The position numbers and the translations under genes are program-made. The notes beneath the pieces were generated by a model. The model saw only the letters and a list, made by a program, of their open reading frames with translations. It was not told the origin of the DNA and searched no databases. Below are positions 1 through 5,290 of a stretch of DNA of 7,942 nucleotides, in pieces (positions within the stretch are counted from its first letter, which is position 1; every line of letters begins with the position of its first letter). Source of the DNA: Pseudomonadota bacterium (lineage in GTDB: Bacteria > Pseudomonadota > Gammaproteobacteria > Burkholderiales > Casimicrobiaceae); contig JAKPSO010000459.1 of NCBI GenBank assembly GCA_029571495.1, forward strand, positions 1-7,942. The letters are read 5' to 3'.

Positions 1-626
1 GCCAATTTTTCAAACAACAATCGGGCGTCGCCCTGCAAGTACGGCGCGAGCAGCACCATGACTTGAAACACGCCCTGGTTCATCGCCTTTTCTTCGTCAA
101 GCTTGCGCGGGTTCATCACGTAAGCGTACGAGTGCCAAAAGGTGACGATCATGACGAGGTTGGTTGCGACCGCGTGAATCTCGCCGTCGGTCGCTTTGAG
201 TTCGTTGATCGAACGCATCTCAGTCATCAGGCGCTCGGTCTTCTTCTGCGAATTTTCTAAGAGCGTTTTGAAATGTGTTTCGATGATGCGATTTTTCGAA
301 AGCAGATGGTTCAAATCGCGGTAGATGAAACGGTACTTCCAGATTTTTTCAAACAGCAGATGCAACCAAAACCACGTGTCTTCAACGTTCGCCGCGCGGT
401 CCTTGCCCATCGCGAAGAGCTCATCAAGCTCGCGCTCGAACTGACCAAAAATCTTGGTGACGATTTCGTCTTTGCTGCGGTAGTGGTAGTAGAGGTTGCC
501 GGGCGAAATGTTCATTTCGTCGGCGATGGCGTTGGTCGTGACGTTCGGTTCACCGAACGAATTGAACATCGCAAGCGACACTTCGAGAATGCGCTCTTTG
601 GTGCGGCGGGGGGCTTTGCGTTCCAT
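1..626 (-). CDS. TetR-family transcriptional regulator, PhaD-like (3' end off the window)
   Basis: The minus-strand frame is open from ATG at 626 to the left edge: 208 complete codons and no stop, so the C-terminus is missing. Residues about 9-55 form a TetR N-terminal helix-turn-helix domain, with the signature ISPGNLYYHYRSKDEIV (40-56) as recognition helix and following turn. The rest is helical and rich in aromatics (WFWLHLLFEKIWKYRF near 85-100), as in the TetR subfamily Pfam PF13972. By recall it resembles Pseudomonas PhaD closely: both have FN..GEPNV.T, ISPGNLYYH, a YRF..(R/Q)DL segment and a V.Q(V/I)M.L.AP.L C-terminal stretch. PhaD responds to a fatty-acid metabolite and controls PHA synthase and phasin genes. 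Here a PhaF/PhaI-type phasin lies two genes upstream on the same strand, which supports a lipid-storage role. An upstream ATG at about 651 is out of frame, so 626 is the likely start. A perfect palindrome at 714-734 is the probable operator. The family is certain; the PhaD-like assignment is likely; the ligand is unknown. Confidence 0.9.
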   Translation of the reverse strand, partial: MERKAPRRTKERILEVSLAMFNSFGEPNVTTNAIADEMNISPGNLYYHYRSKDEIVTKIFGQFERELDELFAMGKDRAANVEDTWFWLHLLFEKIWKYRFIYRDLNHLLSKNRIIETHFKTLLENSQKKTERLMTEMRSINELKATDGEIHAVATNLVMIVTFWHSYAYVMNPRKLDEEKAMNQGVFQVMVLLAPYLQGDARLLFEKL

Positions 627-713
627 GGGGTTTGTCTTCCTCTGCGCCCATTGTGGAGGAACTGCGGACAGCGCGCAACTGAATTAGAGTAGTGCTAACA
701 GCTTTTTCGCTCT

Positions 714-734
714 AACGACCACCGGGTGGTCGTT
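714..734. promoter_or_regulatory. Perfect 21-nt inverted repeat, probable TetR operator
   Basis: The half-sites AACGACCACC (714-723) and GGTGGTCGTT (725-734) are exact reverse complements around a single central G. The symmetry stops at the next base on either side. Length, symmetry and position (about 88 nt upstream of the TetR start, in the gap after the patatin gene) fit a TetR-family dimer site used for autoregulation. No U-tract follows on either strand, so it does not look like a terminator. Binding by the adjacent regulator is inferred. Confidence 0.75.
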
Positions 735-842
735 TCGTGCGCAAATGAATACTTGTCGACTATGCGTAATTTTGGCCGATAATGACCATGGGCCGGTCGC
801 TAGGCCTAAAAAGCCATACCGTCAAACTACGCGTGGGGACTG

Positions 843-2045
843 CTAGCGCAGCAGCGCCACCTCAAGTTCGTCCAACGCGTCTGTGAGGCTCGACATCGCA
901 GCGCCCGCACCGCCACGTGCCGCACGGCGCGCAGTGGGCAGGAGCTTGCGGTCCGGGTCCTTGAGCGCGCTGATGTTGAGCTTGACACCGTACTCGGCGA
1001 ACTCAGGCCCGATGATGTCCGCACGTTCAAGTAGCTGCGCGCGAGTGCGCTGATAAGCGTGCTCAGCGAGGCGACGACGATTGGAGTAGCTAAACAAATT
1101 CGAGAAGAACAAATCGGCGTCGCCGCGCGACGGCTCCAAGAGAATGATCTTGGCGTCGGGATACTTGGTTTCGTAAGCCTTAATGCCAATGCCTAGGCGC
1201 GAATGGATGAGCGCGCGGAAGGTTTGCGAGAGCACCGTGGGCAGCCCTCGTACGGCAAGGTGCGACTGGGCGCGGTGCGCCATCGTGCTGTCGAACGGAA
1301 CGAGTGGATTCACACAAATCACAAGCTTCGCGCCGGCGTCCATCGCGCACGAGGCGTGCACCGTCTTATTGAGTGCTCCGTCCACATAAAAGCGCGCGCC
1401 GACTTTGACCGGTGGATACAACCCGGGCAACGCAGCGCTTGCTTGCACAGCCTGCGAGATTGGCACGTGGTTCATCGCGGGAGAACCGAATTCAGTCGTC
1501 TCGCCCGAATCAAGGTCGGTTGCGATGACGAACAGCCGCGCTTTCAGCTCACGAAAATCATTCGTGCGACCGGGCTTCGACAACAGCGTGCGCACGGCGT
1601 TTTCGATTGGACGATTGTCGAACAAGCCAGCCGGAATCACTGCGGCCAAATGCTGCATTTCCGAAAGCATGCGATTCGAGCTCAGCGAACGCACGCTGGC
1701 CCAGATCGCGGACACAACCGCGCCGGGCAACGCGCTTGCGCGCGAAGCAAATTCGCGAATCGCGGGCCGCATGAATATGCCCGGGGCCAGCACATCGCCG
1801 TCGTCGCCTTCGTTTTCGATGAAGCACTGCACCAGTTCGTGCGGCGTCATGCCGTTGGCCAGTCCGGCGGCCACAAACGAACCCGCGCTGACGCCGACGT
1901 ACGAATGGAGGTTCGCGAAATCGAGCGTCGGCAACGCTTCGTGCAACGCAGCCAGCGCACCGACCTCGTACACCGCCCCCAGCGGACCACCGCCAGCGAG
2001 GGCGATTGCGATTGGAGGTTGCTGCGAACGAGAGGTTTTCGTCAT
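843..2045 (-). CDS. Patatin-like phospholipase / lipid acyl hydrolase
   Basis: This 400-residue protein has the full patatin catalytic set. The glycine-rich oxyanion loop GGGPLG is at residues 18-23, the nucleophile elbow GVSAG at 51-55 (Ser53), and the DGA motif at 222-224 (Asp222 completing the Ser-Asp dyad). Patatins hydrolyse ester bonds of phospholipids or neutral lipids. No signal peptide or membrane segment is obvious, so it is probably cytoplasmic or at a lipid surface. The C-terminal 40 residues are Arg/Ala-rich with an acidic end. Its own gene lies between the phasin and the TetR regulator on the same strand, which suggests a role at storage granules or in membrane-lipid turnover, but the substrate cannot be read from sequence. 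ATG at 2045 is the only reasonable start, because an in-frame TGA lies about 11 codons upstream. There is no clear Shine-Dalgarno before it, so translation may be weak. A phasin terminator ends only 39 nt upstream of the start. Confidence 0.93.
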   Translation of the reverse strand: MTKTSRSQQPPIAIALAGGGPLGAVYEVGALAALHEALPTLDFANLHSYVGVSAGSFVAAGLANGMTPHELVQCFIENEGDDGDVLAPGIFMRPAIREFASRASALPGAVVSAIWASVRSLSSNRMLSEMQHLAAVIPAGLFDNRPIENAVRTLLSKPGRTNDFRELKARLFVIATDLDSGETTEFGSPAMNHVPISQAVQASAALPGLYPPVKVGARFYVDGALNKTVHASCAMDAGAKLVICVNPLVPFDSTMAHRAQSHLAVRGLPTVLSQTFRALIHSRLGIGIKAYETKYPDAKIILLEPSRGDADLFFSNLFSYSNRRRLAEHAYQRTRAQLLERADIIGPEFAEYGVKLNISALKDPDRKLLPTARRAARGGAGAAMSSLTDALDELEVALLR

Positions 2046-2084
2046 GGCGTGTTGATTAGAGCGAGGCGTGAACGCGGATCATAG

Positions 2085-2107
2085 AAAAACGGCCACCGAA
2101 GTGGCCG
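2085..2107 (-). terminator. Intrinsic terminator of the phasin transcript (UUCG loop)
   Basis: Read on the minus strand, a 7-bp stem CGGCCAC/GTGGCCG encloses a TTCG tetraloop (stem arms 2101-2107 and 2090-2096) and is followed at once by TTTTT (2089-2085). It starts 28 nt beyond the phasin stop codon. The downstream patatin gene begins 39 nt after the T-run, so it needs read-through or a promoter in this small gap. Confidence 0.88.
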
Positions 2108-2135
2108 CGCTACGTTTTGCTTTTCAGAGAAAAAC

Positions 2136-2657
2136 TTACGCAGCTTTTTTCGCAGCCTTGCGCGCAGCAGGCTTTTTCGCGGCTGGCTTGGCAGCGGCTT
2201 TTGCAACAGGCGCCGCTTTTGCGGCCTTCGGTGCAGCGGCTTTCGCGCCGTTGAGTTTTTGCACTTGTTGGGTCAGGGCTTCAACGCGAGCGGTGAGCTT
2301 GGCGATGTCGGCTTTGGTGGGCACGCCGAGGCTGCTCACTGCGCGGCCAACGCGCTCTTCAAACACGGACTCCAGACGGCCCCAAGCTTCAGCCGCCTTG
2401 CCGGTGGCTTCGGTGATCTTGCCGGAAACTTCGTTGGTCGCGTCGCTGATTTGCGAGTCGGCGAAGCTACGAATTTTCTTTTGCAGACCGCCGCCTTCTT
2501 TCACCAGCGCTTCAAACACTTTGCTACCTTCTTCTTGCGCTTTAGCGAAAGCACCGAGACCGGCCAACCAGATTTGGCTGGAGGACTCTTTGACCGTCGA
2601 GAGCAGATTGGAATCTGCAGAGGCTTCGGCGGCGGCTTTGCTGAATTTCTTGACCAT
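2136..2657 (-). CDS. Phasin, PhaF/PhaI-type granule-associated protein with H1-like tail
   Basis: The 173-residue product matches the PHA granule-associated phasin family (PF05597). Hallmarks are IWLAGLGAFAKAQEEGSKVFEALVKEG (29-55), a central amphipathic helical segment (about 60-95), ERVGRAVSSLGVPTK (101-115), and a leucine-zipper-like heptad stretch (about 118-135) for oligomerisation. Residues about 139-173 are almost only Ala, Lys and Pro, with one Arg, one Val and no acidic residue. This is the histone-H1-like tail that in Pseudomonas PhaF binds DNA and helps distribute granules between daughter cells. The protein therefore probably coats a storage granule and tethers it to the nucleoid. 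The start at 2657 is fixed by AGGAG at 2664-2668. It is divergent from the acyl-CoA reductase gene and upstream of the patatin gene. With no PHA synthase in view, a wax-ester or other lipid inclusion is a possible alternative cargo. Confidence 0.93.
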   Translation of the reverse strand: MVKKFSKAAAEASADSNLLSTVKESSSQIWLAGLGAFAKAQEEGSKVFEALVKEGGGLQKKIRSFADSQISDATNEVSGKITEATGKAAEAWGRLESVFEERVGRAVSSLGVPTKADIAKLTARVEALTQQVQKLNGAKAAAPKAAKAAPVAKAAAKPAAKKPAARKAAKKAA

Positions 2658-2663
2658 GTGGAA

Positions 2664-2668
2664 CTCCT
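2664..2668 (-). promoter_or_regulatory. Shine-Dalgarno AGGAG of the phasin gene
   Basis: AGGAG on the minus strand lies 6 nt before ATG at 2657, which fixes the phasin start. Confidence 0.8.
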
Positions 2669-2703
2669 AAATAAAGTGAAAGTGTTGCGATGGACGAACT
2701 GTA

Positions 2704-2712
2704 TGCATTGCA
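2704..2712. promoter_or_regulatory. TGC-N3-GCA element, possible PhaR-type site before the phasin gene
   Basis: TGCATTGCA lies 46 nt upstream of the phasin ATG in the divergent intergenic region. As recalled, PhaR repressors of Paracoccus and related PHA producers bind TGC-N3-GCA-like, TGC-rich sequences before phasin genes. No PhaR gene is in the window, and a 6-base fixed core can occur by chance in 174 nt, so this is only a candidate. Confidence 0.3.
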
Positions 2713-2761
2713 CATAGAGCACGCATCCTAGAAAGCCTGCAAACGCCTAGGAGATTGGCTC

Positions 2762-2767
2762 TAGAAT
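2762..2767 (+). promoter_or_regulatory. Possible -10 box of the acyl-CoA reductase gene
   Basis: TAGAAT matches the sigma-70 -10 consensus at five of six bases and lies 64 nt before the reductase ATG. No good -35 hexamer sits 16-18 nt upstream (TGCAAA at best), so an activator or a different promoter is possible. If used, the leader would be just under 60 nt and include the hairpin at 2781-2799. Confidence 0.3.
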
Positions 2768-2780
2768 GGTTCGAGAGCTT

Positions 2781-2799
2781 TTGGCGCAACAGGCGCCAA
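2781..2799 (+). repeat. Inverted repeat in the leader of the reductase gene
   Basis: TTGGCGC and GCGCCAA form a perfect 7-bp stem around AACAG. No T-run follows, so it is not an intrinsic terminator. It lies 22 nt before the ribosome binding site and could be a regulator operator or an mRNA leader hairpin. Confidence 0.5.
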
Positions 2800-2820
2800 G
2801 GCGTCGCACATCGTGCAAAT

Positions 2821-2827
2821 AAGGAGG
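2821..2827 (+). promoter_or_regulatory. Strong Shine-Dalgarno AAGGAGG of the reductase gene
   Basis: AAGGAGG is a near-perfect anti-16S match with only 4 nt between it and ATG at 2832. It supports that start and predicts efficient translation. Confidence 0.85.
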
Positions 2828-2831
2828 CCAC

Positions 2832-4835
2832 ATGACTTACTTCGTTACCGGCGCGTCCGGATTCATCGGCAAGCGACTCGTCAAAAAATTGTTGGGGCGC
2901 AAGAACACAACCATCTACTTTTTGATCCGCGCGGAGAGCAAGAAGAAGGTCGACAAGATGATGGCGTTTTGGGGGCACGACGCTGCCAAGCGCTGCATCC
3001 CCATCGTTGGCGATTTGGCAAAGCCACATCTGGGTGTGTCGCCCGCGGATCGCGCGAAGATGAAAGGGAAGATCAAACACTTCTTCCACCTCGCCGCGGT
3101 GTACGACATGACCGCAAGCGCCGACGACAATCACACCGCGAATGTGCTGGGCACACAACACGCCGTGGCGTTGGCGAATGAAATCAAGGCGGGGCTCTTT
3201 CATCACATGAGCTCGATCGCAGTGGCGGGCAACTACGAAGGCGTGTTCCGCGAAGACATGTTCGACGAGGCGAAGGATTACCTCGATCACCCTTACATGC
3301 AGACCAAGCACGAGAGCGAGAAGTACGTTCGCGAGCACACGACGATGCCGTGGCGCGTCTATCGTCCAGGCGTGGTGTTGGGCGACAGCAAAACCGGCGA
3401 GATCGACAAGATCGATGGCCCGTACTATTTCTTCAAGCTCATCCAGAAGATGCGCTCAATGTTGCCACCATGGATGCCGGGCATCGGCATTGAGGGCGGT
3501 CGCATGAACATGGTGCCGGTGGATTTCGTCGTCGATGCGACAGATCACATCGCGCACGCTACCGACAAATCGCACAACAAGAAAGCCTTCCATCTCACCG
3601 ACCCTGCACCGCTGCGCATCGGCGATTCGTTGAACATCTTCGCACGCGCAGCACACGCGCCGCAAATGGCGCTGCGCATCAATGCTGCGCTCTTTGGCTT
3701 CATCCCGCAAAGCGTGATCAAGGGCGTATCCGCGCTGCCGCCCGTGCGTCGCATCAAGCACGCAGTGATGAAAGACTTGGGCATTCCGGACGACACGTTG
3801 TCGTTCATCAATTACCCGGTGCGCTTTGATTGCCGCGAAACACTGAAAGCGCTCGACGGCACGAAAATCGCTGTGCCTGAACTTGATACCTATGCGTACA
3901 AGCTTTGGGACTACTGGGAGCGAAATCTCGATCCCGACCTGTTCATTGATCGCACGCTGAAAGGCCAAATCACGGGCAAGGTAATTTTGATCACCGGCGG
4001 CACGTCGGGTATCGGCCAAGCCACCGCGCTGAAACTCGCGGCTGCGGGTACCGCGAAAGCGATCGTGGTTTGCGGACGTGATCAGGAAAAGATCGACGAA
4101 ACCATGAAGCTCGCCAAGAAGCAAGGCGTGAAGATCGTGGCCTATCAAGCAGACGTCGCCGACGAAGCGGGATGCGCTACGTTTGTACAAATGCTTAATG
4201 AGAAGCACGGCGGCGTTGATATTTTGGTCAACAATGCCGGACGTTCAATCCGCCGCGCGCTCGAATCGAGCTACGATCGTTTCCACGATTTCTCGCGCAC
4301 GATGGACGTGAACTATTTCGGCGCGCTGCGCATCACCATGGGGCTGCTGCCGGGTATGACCGCGAAGAAAAAGGGACACGTGATCAACATTTCGTCGATT
4401 GGCGTGTTGACCAACGCGCCGCGCTTCTCGGCGTACGTGGCTTCGAAAGCGGCACTCGATGCGTGGACACGTTGCGCGGCTTCCGAGTACTCTGATCGCG
4501 GCATTAGCTTCACGACGATCAACATGCCACTGGTAAAGACGCCAATGATCGCGCCGACGAAGATTTACAACAACGTGCCCACGTTGGATCCGGACGAAGC
4601 CGCAGACATGATCATCCGCGCGATCGTCTACAAGCCAGTGAACATCGCGACGCGCCTGGGAACCTCAATGCAAGTGTTGCACGCAATCGCGCCACGCATC
4701 GCGCAGATCGTGATGAACACGAGCTTCCGCATGTTCGGCGATTCCGAAGCGGCCAAAGGCAAGAAGAACGAAGTGGTCGGGCCATCGCCGGACCAAGTCG
4801 CGCTCTCGAACCTGATGCGCGGCATTCACTTCTAG
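2832..4835 (+). CDS. farA: Alcohol-forming fatty acyl-CoA/ACP reductase, two fused SDR domains (Maqu_2507/FarA-like)
   Basis: The 667-residue protein carries two Rossmann reductase domains. The N-terminal one (about 1-370) is an extended SDR of the FAR/NAD_binding_4 type, with TGASGFIG at 6-13, Ser127/128 and YMQTK at 155-159. The C-terminal one (about 380-640) is a classical SDR with TGGTSGIG at 388-395, NNAG at 467-470, Ser521/522 and YVASK at 535-539. Length and many stretches (HFFHLAAVYDM, GPYYFFK, WDYWERNLDPDLF, MPLVKTPMIAPTKIY, LMRGIHF) match, from memory, the Marinobacter reductase Maqu_2507/FarA (about 661 residues). That enzyme reduces long-chain acyl-CoA or acyl-ACP to fatty alcohol with NADPH. 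The C-terminal half resembles Acinetobacter Acr1 and probably makes the aldehyde; the N-terminal half would then reduce it to alcohol. Both catalytic sets are intact. The alcohol would feed wax esters or ether lipids, but no wax ester synthase is in the window. It is transcribed alone, divergent from the phasin gene. Confidence 0.93.
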   Translation: MTYFVTGASGFIGKRLVKKLLGRKNTTIYFLIRAESKKKVDKMMAFWGHDAAKRCIPIVGDLAKPHLGVSPADRAKMKGKIKHFFHLAAVYDMTASADDNHTANVLGTQHAVALANEIKAGLFHHMSSIAVAGNYEGVFREDMFDEAKDYLDHPYMQTKHESEKYVREHTTMPWRVYRPGVVLGDSKTGEIDKIDGPYYFFKLIQKMRSMLPPWMPGIGIEGGRMNMVPVDFVVDATDHIAHATDKSHNKKAFHLTDPAPLRIGDSLNIFARAAHAPQMALRINAALFGFIPQSVIKGVSALPPVRRIKHAVMKDLGIPDDTLSFINYPVRFDCRETLKALDGTKIAVPELDTYAYKLWDYWERNLDPDLFIDRTLKGQITGKVILITGGTSGIGQATALKLAAAGTAKAIVVCGRDQEKIDETMKLAKKQGVKIVAYQADVADEAGCATFVQMLNEKHGGVDILVNNAGRSIRRALESSYDRFHDFSRTMDVNYFGALRITMGLLPGMTAKKKGHVINISSIGVLTNAPRFSAYVASKAALDAWTRCAASEYSDRGISFTTINMPLVKTPMIAPTKIYNNVPTLDPDEAADMIIRAIVYKPVNIATRLGTSMQVLHAIAPRIAQIVMNTSFRMFGDSEAAKGKKNEVVGPSPDQVALSNLMRGIHF

Positions 4836-4844
4836 CAAGCACCA

Positions 4845-4872
4845 CGCTGCTCTCGCCGACGCGAGAGCAGCG
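4845..4872 (+). terminator. 12-bp perfect hairpin directly after the reductase stop
   Basis: CGCTGCTCTCGC and GCGAGAGCAGCG pair perfectly around a CGAC loop, beginning 10 nt after the stop codon. There is no T-run after it (CGCGCGAACG follows), so it may protect the mRNA 3' end or act as an atypical terminator, backed up by the hairpin at 4905-4924. Confidence 0.5.
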
Positions 4873-4904
4873 CGCGCGAACGCAATGCTGTGTTCGCCGG
4901 TGCC

Positions 4905-4924
4905 ACGCGACTGCGTCGCGTTTT
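4905..4924 (+). terminator. Probable intrinsic terminator of the reductase transcript
   Basis: ACGCGAC and GTCGCGT form a 7-bp stem around TGC, and the second arm runs into TTTT (4921-4924). The T-run is short, so efficiency may be moderate. It lies about 70 nt beyond the reductase stop codon. Confidence 0.6.
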
Positions 4925-4953
4925 CTGCAAATTTCCCATCCCATTATTCCGGT

Positions 4954-4990
4954 AACAGCCTCAGGCTGCAACGGCTGTTCTACGGCCGTT
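4954..4990 (+). repeat. Overlapping, mutually exclusive inverted repeats
   Basis: AACAGCC (4954-4960) can pair with GGCTGTT (4973-4979). Alternatively CAGCC (4956-4960) pairs with GGCTG (4964-4968), while AACGGC (4970-4975) pairs with GCCGTT (4985-4990). The two folds share bases and cannot form together. No T-run follows. Confidence 0.45.
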
Positions 4991-5234
4991 AGCAGGCGGT
5001 TTGTGCCATAAGTCGACTTTCTGACAAATTGACCAGATTCGACCATCTTCTATCCAGAGAGCGCAAAAAGCTGTTGCCTTGTCAAAAAGTGTTGCTTAGA
5101 GGGAACTATTGCGCCGCAACACGCAAAAACCATGCGATTTACGCTATGCAGACTGCGTGAAATGGTCTTTAATCGCGCTTGAACTTTTCATTGCACGTCA
5201 GAGCGAAAACATGGCGCGCACCAGACGAGTTCAA

Positions 5235-5252
5235 ACACACGTGTGCACACAT
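5235..5252. repeat. Alternating purine-pyrimidine tract with two overlapping palindromes
   Basis: Eighteen bases alternate strictly between purine and pyrimidine. Inside it, CACACGTGTG (5236-5245) and GTGTGCACAC (5241-5250) are each perfect 10-bp palindromes that share GTGTG. It ends 38 nt before the SWIB gene start and may be an operator or leader element. Such tracts can also adopt Z-DNA under supercoiling. Confidence 0.5.
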
Positions 5253-5276
5253 TGTTTTTAGCAATCGATTGATCTC

Positions 5277-5281
5277 AGGAG
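5277..5281 (+). promoter_or_regulatory. Shine-Dalgarno AGGAG of the SWIB gene
   Basis: AGGAG lies 9 nt before ATG at 5291 and supports that start. Confidence 0.8.
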
Positions 5282-5290
5282 AATCACACC

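Larger units (their letters stand above)
4836..5290. other. 455-nt non-coding region rich in inverted repeats
   Basis: No convincing gene was found here on either strand. From left to right it holds a 12-bp hairpin just after the reductase stop (4845-4872), a likely terminator (4905-4924), competing hairpins (4954-4990), an inverted repeat GTGTTGC/GCAACAC (5089-5095 and 5116-5122), and a CA/GT palindromic tract (5235-5252). The best promoter-like pair is TTGACC (5029-5034) and TATCCA (5051-5056) with a 16-nt spacer. It is weak, and would give the SWIB gene a leader of more than 200 nt. The region is AT-richer than its flanks. A small RNA or a structured leader is possible but not shown. Confidence 0.6.

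Noticed and set aside
273..692. Plus-strand frames opposite the TetR gene
   Set aside because: The opposite strand encodes a clear TetR protein in full frame from 626 to the edge; these are its shadows.
627..842. Search for sigma-70 promoters and a patatin terminator between the patatin and TetR genes
   Set aside because: Only the 714-734 palindrome stands out. No hexamer pair with proper spacing and no hairpin with a T-run could be supported.
1203..2084. 293-codon open frame on the plus strand across the patatin gene
   Set aside because: It is antisense to a protein with complete patatin motifs. Its translation is Arg/His-rich with no recognisable domain, and it has no ribosome binding site.
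3456..4208. 250-codon open frame on the minus strand within the reductase gene
   Set aside because: It is a shadow of the strongly supported acyl-CoA reductase; the long frame arises from codon bias, and its composition is unlike a real protein.
4885..4992. 35-codon plus-strand frame starting at ATG 4885
   Set aside because: It has no Shine-Dalgarno, overlaps two hairpins and shows no recognisable protein features.
4612..5046. 144-codon minus-strand frame over the reductase end and the non-coding region
   Set aside because: Its product is Arg/Cys/Ser-rich without any domain, it overlaps the conserved reductase C-terminus and hairpins, and it has no good start signal.
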